Below, piece after piece: positions 17,946 to 26,757 of a DNA stretch of 57,966 bases (position 1 is its first letter; each line of letters opens with the position of its first letter). The notes beneath the pieces were generated by a model. That model was not told the origin of the DNA, did no database searches, and saw only the letters and a program-made list of their open reading frames with translations. A program made the translations under genes and the position numbers. Origin of the DNA: Micromonospora sonchi (lineage in GTDB: Bacteria > Actinomycetota > Actinomycetes > Mycobacteriales > Micromonosporaceae); contig NZ_BMNB01000037.1 of assembly GCF_014646235.1 (NCBI RefSeq), positions 1 through 57,966 of the forward strand. The letters run 5' to 3'.

Positions 17946-18769
17946 GTGACACCGAGACACTTCCCCGCAGCACGGTCGCCAACTCGCTCGCCAGCCCTCA
18001 GCCGCGCCGCAAGCTCAACCCGACAATCAAGATCGTCCTGGGTCAGATCGCGGTGGTAGGCCTCTGGCTCGGCTCGTGGGAGTGGATGTCCGGACGGCTG
18101 ATCGACCCGTTTTTTTCCAGCTCCCCGAGCGCCATCGGGCAGCAACTGGTCGAGTGGTTCCGTACCGGCTCGATCTGGCCCCACCTCCTGATCACGCTCC
18201 AGGAATTCAGCGTCGGCCTGCTGGTAGGCAGCGTGGTCGGCGTGCTCGTCGGCTTCACCCTGGGCCGGCTGCCGACCACCGCGGCCGTGCTCAACCCCTT
18301 CGTCACGGTCGTCTACAGCATGCCGAAGCTTGCGCTCGCACCGCTGTTTGTGCTCTGGTTCGGCATCGGGTTCGGATCCAAGATCGTCCTGGTCGCTCTG
18401 ATCTCGTTCTTCCTGGTCTTCTACAACACCTTCACCGGCGCGCGCGATGTCGACCCGCTTTACATCAACTCGTTGCGGATCATGGGCGCCAACCGACTGA
18501 CGATCTATCGCAGAGTCGTCATTCCATCGGCCGCCGTGTGGGTGATGACCGGCCTTCGCATCGCCGTGCCGCAGGCGGTGATCGGCGCTGTCGTCGGTGA
18601 GCTGATCTCATCGAACCAGGGCGTCGGCTACATCATCGCCAACGCCGGAGCCTTCTTCAACACCACCGGCGTGCTCGCCGGCGTCGCACTGGTCGCCTGC
18701 GTTTCTGTGCTGCTCTCCCAGCTGATCATTGTCCTGGAGCGCTGGGCGACCCGATGGAAGCAGGGCTGA
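17942..18769 (+). CDS. ABC transporter permease (SsuC/TauC-like)
   Basis: 275-residue membrane protein with about six hydrophobic segments and the EAA-type cytoplasmic loop for ATPase docking (DPLYINSLRIMGANRLTIYRRVVIPSAAVWVMTGLR). SMPKLALAPLFVLWFGIG is the usual loop before it. GTG start overlaps the ATPase stop. Completes the importer with the binding protein at 14851. Confidence 0.92.
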   Translation: MSDTETLPRSTVANSLASPQPRRKLNPTIKIVLGQIAVVGLWLGSWEWMSGRLIDPFFSSSPSAIGQQLVEWFRTGSIWPHLLITLQEFSVGLLVGSVVGVLVGFTLGRLPTTAAVLNPFVTVVYSMPKLALAPLFVLWFGIGFGSKIVLVALISFFLVFYNTFTGARDVDPLYINSLRIMGANRLTIYRRVVIPSAAVWVMTGLRIAVPQAVIGAVVGELISSNQGVGYIIANAGAFFNTTGVLAGVALVACVSVLLSQLIIVLERWATRWKQG

Positions 18770-18770
18770 A

Positions 18771-20138
18771 ATGAGTCCAACTGCCACCCTCGCCCGCTGG
18801 GCCGCCGACGTGCGGTACGACACGCTCCCGCCCGGCGTGGTCGACCGGGTACGGGAGCTGCTGCTCGACCACCTCGGCGTGGCGCTGCTTGGCAGCACTC
18901 GTGACCACCACCGGCGCTGGGTCTCGACCGAGCTGGGCATGGCGGGCGGTGAGCCCGGCGTGAGCACCGTGATAGGCACCGCACAGCGCGTCGCGCCCGA
19001 CCGGGCGGCGTTCCTGAACGGCGTCGCCGGCTCGTCCGGACCGAACCTCGACGACGTCTGGCACGGCTCGCTCGGACACCCAGGTGTCGGAACGTTTCCG
19101 GCGCTGCTTGCCCGTGGCGAGGAAGTGCGGGCCTCCGGCGCTGCCGTGATCGAGGCGACCGTGGTGGGTTATGAGGTCGCGATGCGGATCGGTTCCGCTC
19201 TCGGCCGTTCCGCCTTCGACCGGGGCTGGCATCCGCGTGGCGGCTGCAACACCGCTGCCGCCGCCGTCGCCAGCCTGAAGGTCACCGGCGAGGAACGCGC
19301 CGAGGTCTACCAGGCGGCCATCGGCCTGGCCGTCAACGCCGCAGCCGGAGTGGTCGGTGCCGCATACTTCTCCGATGCCTGGTACGCCCTGTCCGGGCAG
19401 GCGTCCAGGGAGGGTCTCCTCGCCGGGCTCGCCGCGCGGGCTGGCCTGCGCGCCACCGACGAGCCACTGGCGGCCGACCGCGGTTACCTGGCCGCCGCCT
19501 CCGATCGGGTCGACCTCGGCATCCTTACCGACGGGTTGGGCGGCGAGCCGATGCTGATGCAGGCAGGCCAGAAGCTGTACCCCTCCTCCGGTGCGACACA
19601 CGCTGCACTGGAGGCCGCGGTGGCCGCCCGCCGCGAGCTAGGGTGTGACGCCGCCGATATCGTGGAGATCAACGGCTGGGGCTTCCGCGAAATGGTCGAC
19701 GTGCTCGGCCAACCCAACCCGTCGGCGGCGCTGGCGGCGAGCATGAGCACTCCGTACGTGATCGCCTGCGGCGTGCGCGACGGCGGATTCGACCTCTCGC
19801 ACCTCGACGCGGGGCGGATCGCGGACCCGGAACTCGCGCGCCTGCAGTCGGTGACCCGGCTCGCTGTCGACGACCGGCTCGACCGGCTGCCGCCCAAGCA
19901 CCTTGGCGCCCGGATCCGGCTCGTGTCCAAGGACGGCCGAGAGGCCACCGCCGAGGTGCTCGCCGCGAGCGGGCACGCCGGCAACCCCCTCGGCTTCGAA
20001 CGGGTCGCCGACAAGGTGCGGCGACTGCTGGCCGGGACCTGGCCGGACACGCTTGTCGACCGGCTGGTCGACGAGGCGGCAGCCCTGCCGGAGACCGATG
20101 TGGAGAGCCTGATGCCGACGCTCCGCTCCGGGGATTAA
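18771..20138 (+). CDS. MmgE/PrpD family protein (second copy)
   Basis: 455-residue MmgE/PrpD-fold protein, starting one base after the permease stop. N-terminal LARWAADVRYDTLPPGVVDRVRELLLDHLGVALLG is the standard opening; FLNGVAGSSGPNLDDVWHGSLGHPGVGTFPALLA corresponds to the active-site segment, where the usual HxLDxDD has become SSGPNLDDVWHG; RGGCNTAAAAVASLKV follows. Paralogous to 7241-8683 but clearly divergent, so the two probably act on different intermediates. Isomerase, dehydratase or decarboxylase activity is possible. Confidence 0.8.
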   Translation: MSPTATLARWAADVRYDTLPPGVVDRVRELLLDHLGVALLGSTRDHHRRWVSTELGMAGGEPGVSTVIGTAQRVAPDRAAFLNGVAGSSGPNLDDVWHGSLGHPGVGTFPALLARGEEVRASGAAVIEATVVGYEVAMRIGSALGRSAFDRGWHPRGGCNTAAAAVASLKVTGEERAEVYQAAIGLAVNAAAGVVGAAYFSDAWYALSGQASREGLLAGLAARAGLRATDEPLAADRGYLAAASDRVDLGILTDGLGGEPMLMQAGQKLYPSSGATHAALEAAVAARRELGCDAADIVEINGWGFREMVDVLGQPNPSAALAASMSTPYVIACGVRDGGFDLSHLDAGRIADPELARLQSVTRLAVDDRLDRLPPKHLGARIRLVSKDGREATAEVLAASGHAGNPLGFERVADKVRRLLAGTWPDTLVDRLVDEAAALPETDVESLMPTLRSGD

Positions 20139-20199
20139 CGTTTCGGCTCCACCTTCCGGCACCATTGACACCAACCGTTTTGTAAAGGAGCCATGCGAG

Positions 20200-21075
20200 A
20201 TGGCCGCATTGGGCGCCCGCCCGGTCGATGTAAAGGCGGTCGCGCAGCCCGAGGCGACGCTGCGCCGACGACCGGCCGACGACGCCGACCCGGAGAACGC
20301 CGATGGCGCCGCTCGGGCCCGGTCGGGTCTGGCGCGGACCTTCTCGATCATCAATCTGCTGGCTTCCCGGGCACCCGAGACGCTGGGTGTGTCGGCGATC
20401 GCGCGCGACCTCCAGATGCCCAAGGCGGTCGCCCACCGGATTCTCAAGGAGCTGGTGGCGGGTGCCTTCCTCGTCTTCGACACCGAGACCAAGCAGTATC
20501 AACTCGGCCCGGGCGCGCTGACTGTCGGGCTGGCGGCGCTACGTACGCTCGACGTCCCCAAGACCGCCCGGCCCTACCTCGTACGACTGGTCGAAGTCAG
20601 CGGTGAAACTGCCACACTCTCCATCCGCCAGGGCTGGCAGCGGGTCTACGTCGACCAGGTGCTCTCCCCGCACGAGGTGCGGATGTCGGTGGCGCTCGGC
20701 CGGATGTACCCGCTCCACGCCGGGTCCTCGTCGAAGGCCATCCTTGCCGCGCTCCCCGACGAGGTGGTCGAGGAGTTCCTGACTCAGCACAAGCGCGTCA
20801 GCCTCACTCCGCGGACGATCATCTCGGCCGACGAGCTCCGTGACGACATCGCCGGGATCCGCGAACGGGGCTACGCGGTGAGCTTCGGCGAGCGCCAGGC
20901 TGGTGCGGGCAGCGTCGCGGCCGCCATCCGCAACGCCTTGGACGAGGTTGTGGGCGCTATCTCACTCTGCGGTCCGCGGGAGCGGCTCGCCGAAAACGCT
21001 CTGCGCCATGGTGCCGAGGTGGTCGAAGCAGCCCGTGCCGTGTCCCGTGATATCGGCTACCGCGGCCCCGGCTGA
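20200..21075 (+). CDS. IclR-family transcriptional regulator
   Basis: 291 residues with a 40-residue charged N-terminal extension, a winged helix-turn-helix (ARTFSIINLLASRAPETLGVSAIARDLQMPKAVAHRILKELV, about 45-90) and the C-terminal IclR effector domain (ETATLSIRQGWQRVYVDQVLSPHEVRM; YPLHAGSSSKAILAALP; ERGYAVSFGERQAGAGSVAAAIRNA). ATG 20200 has AAAGGAG 9 nt upstream; the ATG at 20193 is out of frame. Likely local regulator of the divergent catabolic operons, with the palindrome at 13007-13025 as a candidate site. Confidence 0.88.
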   Translation: MAALGARPVDVKAVAQPEATLRRRPADDADPENADGAARARSGLARTFSIINLLASRAPETLGVSAIARDLQMPKAVAHRILKELVAGAFLVFDTETKQYQLGPGALTVGLAALRTLDVPKTARPYLVRLVEVSGETATLSIRQGWQRVYVDQVLSPHEVRMSVALGRMYPLHAGSSSKAILAALPDEVVEEFLTQHKRVSLTPRTIISADELRDDIAGIRERGYAVSFGERQAGAGSVAAAIRNALDEVVGAISLCGPRERLAENALRHGAEVVEAARAVSRDIGYRGPG

Positions 21076-21223
21076 CCCGATTGCCGTGCATCGAAGACGG
21101 CGTGGTGGCCCGGTTGTTAACGGTGAGCCGGGCACACTCCGGGTGCCAATTCGTCAGAGACTAAGTGGTCCACTCCGTAAATCCTTCGGGGGTTGACGGC
21201 GGAGCCTATGTATGAAGTCGTGG

Positions 21224-21508
21224 TCAGGGTGCGATCGGGCCTACGTGGATGTGGCAGACGAAGTCGAAGGCTTCCTCGGTGCTGCCGCTGAGCCAGATCT
21301 GGTTTTCGTAGCTGTTGGTGCTGGCCACGTAGATGGCGGTGCCCCAGCGGTGAGCGGATCCGCCGTACCGCAGCCGCATCAGCGGCATCTGATCACCGTC
21401 GGCGAGTTCACCGGTGACGTAGGCGAACTGGCCGTGGTAGCGCACGTGCACCGCGGCCAGCTGCGACCAGTTCTGCTTGGCGTGCTCGCGTAGCCTGTAC
21501 CGTGCCAA
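21224..21508 (-). CDS. Small hypothetical protein next to an IS
   Basis: 94 residues beginning at TTG; an in-frame stop lies four codons upstream, so the frame is closed. The sequence YRLREHAKQNWSQLAAVHVRYHGQFAYVTGELADGDQMPLMRLRYGGSAHRWGTAIY resembles a family of small hypothetical proteins often seen beside actinobacterial transposases. Soluble, no signal peptide. The unusual start close to the IS edge may mean the native 5' end was replaced. Confidence 0.6.
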   Translation of the reverse strand: MARYRLREHAKQNWSQLAAVHVRYHGQFAYVTGELADGDQMPLMRLRYGGSAHRWGTAIYVASTNSYENQIWLSGSTEEAFDFVCHIHVGPIAP

Positions 21509-21549
21509 AACTCTGTTTCAGGCTTGTGGCCTGCGATTTTGTGAGTAGA

Positions 21550-22617
21550 TCAAGCTGCCCGGTGATACTCGTTGATGACGCCGCCTAGGACGCGGCGCCG
21601 CTGGATCGGCGTGTCGATCGGGACGACCACGCCGGGGTCGTAGTTGGGTGGATGCTGATCTAGGCTTTGGTGCGGCCGGTGCCGGTCGAAGTGGCCCTCG
21701 TAGTCGCGTAACACCGTCCGGGCGTGCTGTTCGTTGTAGATCAATAACCGGTCGGTGCACTCGGCCCGGACACTGCGCACGAAGCGTTCCGCGAACGCGT
21801 TCGCCCTGGGGGTGCGTGGCGGAGTCTTCACCACGTCGATGCCTTCGGCGGTGAACACGGCGTCGAACGACGCGGTGAACTTGGCGTCGCGGTCGCGGAT
21901 CAGGAACCGGAACCGTGTCATTCGGTCACCGAGGTCCAGCATCAGGTTGCGGGCCTGCTGGGTAGTCCAGGCAGCGGTCGGGTGGGCGGTGACGCCGAGG
22001 ATGTGCACCCGCCGGGTCGTGAGTTCCATGACGAACAGCACGTACAACCGCCGCAGTGTGACGGTATCGATGTGGAAGAAGTCAGTAGCCAGCACTCCGG
22101 ACGCCTGCGCACGCAGGAACGTCCGCCAATTGGTGTCGATCTCGCGTGGGGCGGGACCGCCCTTCGAGCTGGCGAGGATGCGACGGATGGTGCCGGCGCC
22201 GACCCGATGGCCGAGTCCGACGAGCTCACCTTGGATGCGCCGGTGCCCCCAGCGGGGATTCTCCCTGGCCAGGCGCAGGATCAGGTCACGGATGTCGTCG
22301 CTGATCGGCGGTCGTCCGGGTCGGTTCGGGTAGGTCCAGTGCCGGCGGACCAGCCGGCGGTGCCAGGCCAGCAGGGTGGCCGGGGTGACGATCCGACGCC
22401 TCCACAGGTCCCGTGGCAGGGCCCGGACCGCGGAGAACACCGCCCGCTCCGGCCAGGACAGGTGCGGCCGACCGACCTGACGGCGTAGCACCGCCACCTC
22501 GTGGCGCAGCACCAGCAGCTCGGCGAACATTGCGGACTCGCCGCGCGTGGCCTGCGACAACCAGCCGAACACCTGCACCGCACTCAGGTACAGCAGTCGA
22601 ACCAACACCCCTGCCAT
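21550..22617 (-). CDS. rve/DDE integrase-core transposase
   Basis: 355-residue transposase with an N-terminal helix-turn-helix half (LVLRHEVAVLRRQVGRPHLSWPERAVFSAVRALP; RGRPPISDDIRDLILRLARENPRWGHRRIQGEL) and an integrase core with D in LATDFFHID, D in LIRDRDAKF and E in AFAERFVRS. Ends in RRRVLGGVINEYHRAA, a C-terminus shared with the related gene at 25660. Appears full length; terminal inverted repeats were not found. Its insertion lies against a decayed zwf fragment. Confidence 0.85.
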   Translation of the reverse strand: MAGVLVRLLYLSAVQVFGWLSQATRGESAMFAELLVLRHEVAVLRRQVGRPHLSWPERAVFSAVRALPRDLWRRRIVTPATLLAWHRRLVRRHWTYPNRPGRPPISDDIRDLILRLARENPRWGHRRIQGELVGLGHRVGAGTIRRILASSKGGPAPREIDTNWRTFLRAQASGVLATDFFHIDTVTLRRLYVLFVMELTTRRVHILGVTAHPTAAWTTQQARNLMLDLGDRMTRFRFLIRDRDAKFTASFDAVFTAEGIDVVKTPPRTPRANAFAERFVRSVRAECTDRLLIYNEQHARTVLRDYEGHFDRHRPHQSLDQHPPNYDPGVVVPIDTPIQRRRVLGGVINEYHRAA

Positions 22618-22673
22618 CCTGCGTCACTGCCGCGAAGCAGCAGCTCACAGCGTGTGCGACGAGTTCTGGCACG

Positions 22674-22925
22674 CTACAAGCGCAGCCGATCCACCAGCGC
22701 TGCCCGCACATCGTCCGCCACGTCCCCGCCACGCTGGCGTAACTGCTTGCCCGCGTCTGCGCGGTAGATGTCGTCGTCCACTGCTGCCGGGCCGCCCCCG
22801 TCATCGTGAAGTCGTGCGGCAGCCGGCCGGCGGCGGATTACGGTGCCAGGGCGGGCAGGAGGAACCGGCCGGTGAGGTCACCGGTCGCGCCGAAGACGAC
22901 GAGGCGTCCGATTATCCGGCGAACT
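22674..22925 (-). pseudogene. zwf: Decayed glucose-6-phosphate dehydrogenase (zwf) N-terminal fragment
   Basis: Directly after the SMP-30 stop, in another frame, the minus strand reads IGRLVVFGATGDLTGRFLL, the Rossmann N-terminus of G6PD, followed by PALAP and an in-frame TAA (22838). Beyond it the similarity continues as GRLPHDFTMTGAARQQW and, after a frameshift, DDDIYRADAGKQLRQRGGD then VADDVRAALVDRLRL with a TAG at 22674. So about 80 codons remain, with one nonsense codon and at least one frameshift; the rest is missing on the IS side. Confidence 0.7.
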
Positions 22926-23757
22926 CGCGTACCGGCCGGCCGGCGATCTGCGGGCTGGCCCGAAACAGCGCGCCGGCCAGCGGGTCCGCCCCCTCCGGCA
23001 GGCCCTCCCGTGAGGTGGTGATGAACAACTCGTCCAGCCTCGCTCCACCGAAGGTACAGGCGGTGACCTTGCGGGCGGGCACCGTCAGCACTTCGTCGAG
23101 ACGACCGTCGGGCGTGTACCGGTGCACGGCGCCGCCGTTGACGATCGCCGTCCACACCCCGCCCTCGACGTCGACGGTCAGGCCGTCGGGTTGGCCACCG
23201 TCGGGGATCTCGACGAACGTACGCCGATCGGTCAGGCCTGACTCGCGGTCGTAGTCGAACACGCTGATCCGGTGTGTGGCGGTGTCGTTGTAGTAGGCGC
23301 GAGAGCCGTCCGGGCTCCACTCGAGCCCGTTGGAGACGGTGACGCCGGAAAGCACGACCGCGACGGTGAGATCGGCGTTGAGCCGGTACAGGCTGGCGGC
23401 GCCCGACCGTTGGTCGTAGGCCATCGAACCGCAGTAGAACCGGCCGTCCGGGTCGCAGCCGCCCTCGTTCATCCGCACGTCGTCGCTCGACCAGAGTTCG
23501 GGCAGTAATGTGCGGGAGCCGTCTGGGTCCTCCAGCAGGAACCCTCGCTCAATCCCGATCACCGCGCCACCGTCCCGGCGCGGGCGCAGCGCCGCGGCAA
23601 CGGGACCCACGTGACTGCGCGAGACGTTCCCGTCGCCGTCGAGGGACAGCACGTCACCGGCCAGCATGTCGACCCAGCGCAGGCCGCCCCACCGGGGCGA
23701 CCACACCGGCCCCTCGCCGTGGTAGGCCACCGGGGCCGTCACCTGCTCAACCCGCAT
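22912..23757 (-). CDS. SMP-30/gluconolactonase/LRE family protein
   Basis: 281-residue six-bladed beta-propeller lactonase or sugar-lactone hydrolase. Metal ligands of the family are visible: E15 in HGEGPVW, the Asn in VSNGLEWSPDG and the Asp in QPDGLTVDVEGG; NEGGCDPDGRFYCGSM is the usual central blade. ATG 23757 has an AAAGGGG site upstream. The adjacent zwf remnant suggests the pair once served sugar oxidation with lactone hydrolysis; the lactonase itself looks intact. Confidence 0.88.
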   Translation of the reverse strand: MRVEQVTAPVAYHGEGPVWSPRWGGLRWVDMLAGDVLSLDGDGNVSRSHVGPVAAALRPRRDGGAVIGIERGFLLEDPDGSRTLLPELWSSDDVRMNEGGCDPDGRFYCGSMAYDQRSGAASLYRLNADLTVAVVLSGVTVSNGLEWSPDGSRAYYNDTATHRISVFDYDRESGLTDRRTFVEIPDGGQPDGLTVDVEGGVWTAIVNGGAVHRYTPDGRLDEVLTVPARKVTACTFGGARLDELFITTSREGLPEGADPLAGALFRASPQIAGRPVREFAG

Positions 23758-23850
23758 GACACTGCCCCTTTGGGTATGACCGGCACCGCTTACCGCCAGA
23801 CTAGGGGATTTCCTCGTCGCCGAGAAATAAAAGACGACAGGCGCGACGCG

Positions 23851-24446
23851 ATGGATGAGGAGGTGCCGCCGAGTTTGGCTGCCCGAGGCTCGGCCCTGTC
23901 GGGCTATCCGCGAGCCGCACTGCGGCGGGCGCGGGAACGCCTCGCCACGGGCGTGCGGCTGCTGCAGCAGGCCCTGGCAACGACCACGGCCTGGGTGATC
24001 GCCGACCTCGCGATCGATCACTACCATCCCTTCTTCGCGCCCATCACGGCGGTGATCGCCCTCAATGCGTTCCTGGGTCAGCGCGGCGCGAACGCCCTGC
24101 GGTTGCTCCAGCAAGTGATCGTCGGATCGGAGGCGGTGAGCTGACCCTCGCGGTCCTCGGCAGGGGCTACGGGCAACTGGCGATCGCACTGTTCGTCGCC
24201 ATGGCGGTCGCCCAGTCGACCAGTGGAACCCGGATCACCGTGGCCCAGGCGGCGATAGGTGCGATCCTCACCGTCACGAGCGGCGACGCGGGAACCGGGT
24301 TGCAGCGGATCGGCGACGCGTCGATCGGCGCAGGTGTGGCCCTGGTGTTCACCCGGGACCGGTCTGCACCTGGGCGTGGCGCGGGTCCTATTCGATGGGC
24401 TGGCGATCGCCGTCGTCGGCTTGCCAGTCGGCGAACAGTTCGGTGA
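23851..24446 (+). pseudogene. Frameshifted FUSC/aromatic-acid-exporter-like membrane protein
   Basis: Frame one encodes LATGVRLLQQALATTTAWVIADLAI and a following APITAVIALNAFLGQRGANALRLLQQVIVG segment, typical of the first membrane block of FUSC/ArAE proteins, and stops at 24144. The same protein continues in another frame as ELTLAVLGRGYGQLAIALFVAMAVAQ, TVAQAAIGAILTVTSG and GLQRIGDASIGAGVALVF, then degenerates. One frameshift near 24135 plus loss of the C-terminal half; the end overlaps the 3' end of the hypothetical gene at 24388. Confidence 0.65.
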
Positions 24447-25248
24447 GTTTGGCTTCTGTCTGGTCGTTGAGGATCTTGGTGGCGTCGTCTCCGAGTGGTT
24501 TCAGGGCGTGTTGGCGTACGGCGGGGTGTTGTGCGGGTGCTGGGCAGATGAAGACGGCGAGGACTCGTAGCGCGCGGAGGGCTTCGTCGCTGGAGAGGAT
24601 GTCGAGTAGGGGGACGCCGGTGAAGGCTGCGGTTTGGAAGGCATGCCATGCCTTGTCGACGATCAGGTCGATCACGGCCTCGGTGACATGGGGCCGGTCT
24701 GCTTGCCAGGCTGAGAGCCGGATCATGCGTTTGACTGTGCCGGGGATGCTGTCGAACGCGGACCGGGTGGTCTCGATGGTCTGAACCAGTCCGATGAAGA
24801 GGTCGCACCAGCCGTGGTTGGTGAGTTCGCGCTTGACGGTGGTCGTGTCTGGCGTGGCGCGGTGGAGGTCGGCGGCGATTTCGTGCCAGGCCCTGCGGCC
24901 CATCTCTTCGGCGAGGGCGGTCACCTGCTCGGCGGGTGACGGGTAGGGCTCGTCCCGGTTAAGGCGAGCGGGTGTCGGGCGGGCGGCGAGCCAATCGGCG
25001 ATGTCCACGCGAGCGAGGTCGATGGTCGCTTTCTGGTTGTGGACGGTCGGCTTCAGGCGCGGTGGATGGTCATCCGTCCAGGCCAGCTTGCCCTCGAGGT
25101 CCTCGCGTTTGCGCTGACGTGCGGTGTGATCGCGGCCGACGTGGTCGAGCCAGCCTTGCACGCCGTGCTGAGAACCGCCACAGCCTGTGCAGCGGCAGAC
25201 GTGTTGCTGGGCTGTCTCGCAGCGGGAGTTGTGGGTGCCGTTGTCCAT
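24388..25248 (-). CDS. Hypothetical protein with Cys-rich N-terminus
   Basis: 286 residues, unknown function. The N-terminus has a probable metal-binding cluster, RCETAQQHVCRCTGCGGSQHG, and is then basic and helical; the remainder is soluble and alpha-helical. ATG 25248 has a GAGGTGG site upstream. Proteins with an HVCRCTGCGGSxHG start occur as hypotheticals in actinobacteria (recollection). It lies between a broken membrane gene and an IS, so it may be part of imported DNA. Confidence 0.55.
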   Translation of the reverse strand: MDNGTHNSRCETAQQHVCRCTGCGGSQHGVQGWLDHVGRDHTARQRKREDLEGKLAWTDDHPPRLKPTVHNQKATIDLARVDIADWLAARPTPARLNRDEPYPSPAEQVTALAEEMGRRAWHEIAADLHRATPDTTTVKRELTNHGWCDLFIGLVQTIETTRSAFDSIPGTVKRMIRLSAWQADRPHVTEAVIDLIVDKAWHAFQTAAFTGVPLLDILSSDEALRALRVLAVFICPAPAQHPAVRQHALKPLGDDATKILNDQTEAKLTELFADWQADDGDRQPIE

Positions 25249-25495
25249 CTGCGGCCACCTCGCTGGTCCGGTCGTCCCGGCGCTGTGGAGCTCGATCGGT
25301 CGCTGACTGAACGGATGTGTACCTGCACGTTACGTCACTGGATGGTTTGTGCCAACGGGCTACACGTGCAGCGAAGTCGGCCGTGCAGGCGACATCGACA
25401 GCAGGACGAAGCTGTCATGACAATCGATCTGTGGAGTGGCTTGTCTGCGGTCGAGAGGCCGCGTAGCGTCGGGGGGTAGCTGGCTCTTCCAGCTG

Positions 25496-25674
25496 GCGCA
25501 GCTTCTGCGCGTGCCGCTCTGTAATGCGGAGCCCAAGGCCGCAGGCCGGGACGCGTTGACCGACGCCGAACTCAGCCACATCCGGGCCTGCTATGCCGGC
25601 GCGGTCGCCTACGGCCGCGAGCAGAACCCTGCACTTGCCGAAAATCTCATCCGCGCAGTTCAGGCGGCATGTTC
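25496..25674 (+). mobile_element. Possible IS66-like transposase fragment
   Basis: The plus frame reads RDALTDAELSHIRACYAGAV and AYGREQNPALAENLIRAVQA, which looks like the region before the DDE glutamate in IS66-type transposases. No start and no continuation: it runs into the rve transposase gene end at 25660. The rest of the 25249-25659 gap shows nothing recognisable. Confidence 0.3.
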
Positions 25675-26757
25675 GTACTCATGGAGGATGCCTCCAAGCC
25701 GATCGCGTCGTCGGATGTCGAGCCGGGCAATTTTGTCCGGCTCGCCGATCTGCGCGGGCAACGGGTGCAGTGGCCGGGCGTTCGCGATGCCCTGATGCGG
25801 ACGGTGTCCGTTGTAGAACTTTTCGAACTCGCGCAGGGCATGAAGCAGATGCCGCTGGTTCCAGATCAAAGTCCGGTCCAAGAGCTCTCGGCGGCAGGTC
25901 TGCACCCAACGTTCCATGATCGAATTCATGCGAGGCATCTGGATGCCGCTGAGCACGACCTCGATACCCGCGTCCGCGAGGACGGCATCGAACAGCTCAG
26001 GGAACTTGCCGTCCCGGTCGCGGATCATATAGCGCGCCCTACCTCCGGCATCTTCAAGATCCATGACCAGATTCCTCGCCACCTGTGCCACCCACGAGGC
26101 GGTTGGGTGTGCGGTAGCGCCCAGAATCCGTATCCGACGGCTTGCGTGTTCGATCACCGCGAACACGTACATCCGCGCCCCGGTCAACGTGACCGTTTCG
26201 AGGAAGTCACAGGCCAGCAGGGCATCGGCCTGTGAGTGCAGGAAGGCAGCCCAGTTGCTCGAGGACCGTTCAGGCGCTGGATCGACCCCAGCCTCTTTGA
26301 GGATCTCCCAAACCGTGGACGCGGCGACCTTCACTCCCAGAACCAGCAGTTCACCGTGCAGTCGCCGGTAGCCCCACTGAGGGTTCTCCCGCGCCAGGCG
26401 CAACACCAGGGCGCGCACGGAGCGCAGCGTTCGGGGTCGGCCGGGCCGTTTGGGCCGGGACTCGGCAGCATGGCGGCGTGCGACCAGGTCGCGATGCCAG
26501 CGCAGCACCGTGTCCGGACACACCAACAGCCGAAACCTCCGCAGGACGTCCAACGGCAGCCGGTGCAGCAGCGCCGCCAAGAACGCCCGATCGCTCGGGT
26601 CGAACCGCACCTTCTCCTTGCCCAGATGGCGCTCCAGTACCGTGATCTGATGGCGCAGGGCCAGGATCTCGATGTCCTTGGTCCGGTCGCTCATCGGCAG
26701 CAGGCGCAGCACGGCGAACGCGTTCGTCACGCCCAGGTAGGCCAGTCGCAGCAGCAC
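25660..26757 (-). CDS. rve/DDE integrase-core transposase (related to 21550)
   Basis: 365-residue transposase with the same layout as 21550-22617: N-terminal EILALRHQITVLERHLGKEKVRFDPSDRAFLAALLHRLP, GRPRTLRSVRALVLRLARENPQWGYRRLHGEL, then a core with D in LACDFLETV, D in MIRDRDGKF and a glutamate in MNSIMERWVQTCRREL. C-terminus RRDRLGGILHEYEHAA matches the other copy in pattern but the sequences are only distantly related, so these are two different elements of one family, not a composite transposon with identical ends. Looks intact. Confidence 0.85.
   Translation of the reverse strand: MLLRLAYLGVTNAFAVLRLLPMSDRTKDIEILALRHQITVLERHLGKEKVRFDPSDRAFLAALLHRLPLDVLRRFRLLVCPDTVLRWHRDLVARRHAAESRPKRPGRPRTLRSVRALVLRLARENPQWGYRRLHGELLVLGVKVAASTVWEILKEAGVDPAPERSSSNWAAFLHSQADALLACDFLETVTLTGARMYVFAVIEHASRRIRILGATAHPTASWVAQVARNLVMDLEDAGGRARYMIRDRDGKFPELFDAVLADAGIEVVLSGIQMPRMNSIMERWVQTCRRELLDRTLIWNQRHLLHALREFEKFYNGHRPHQGIANARPLHPLPAQIGEPDKIARLDIRRRDRLGGILHEYEHAA

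Noticed and set aside
20165..20187. TTGACA before the iclR gene as a -35 box
   Set aside because: The only AT-rich -10-like sequence (TAAAGG) is 12 nt away, too short a spacing.
21550..26757. Composite transposon between the two rve transposase genes
   Set aside because: The two transposases are only distantly similar and no shared ends or flanking direct repeats were found.
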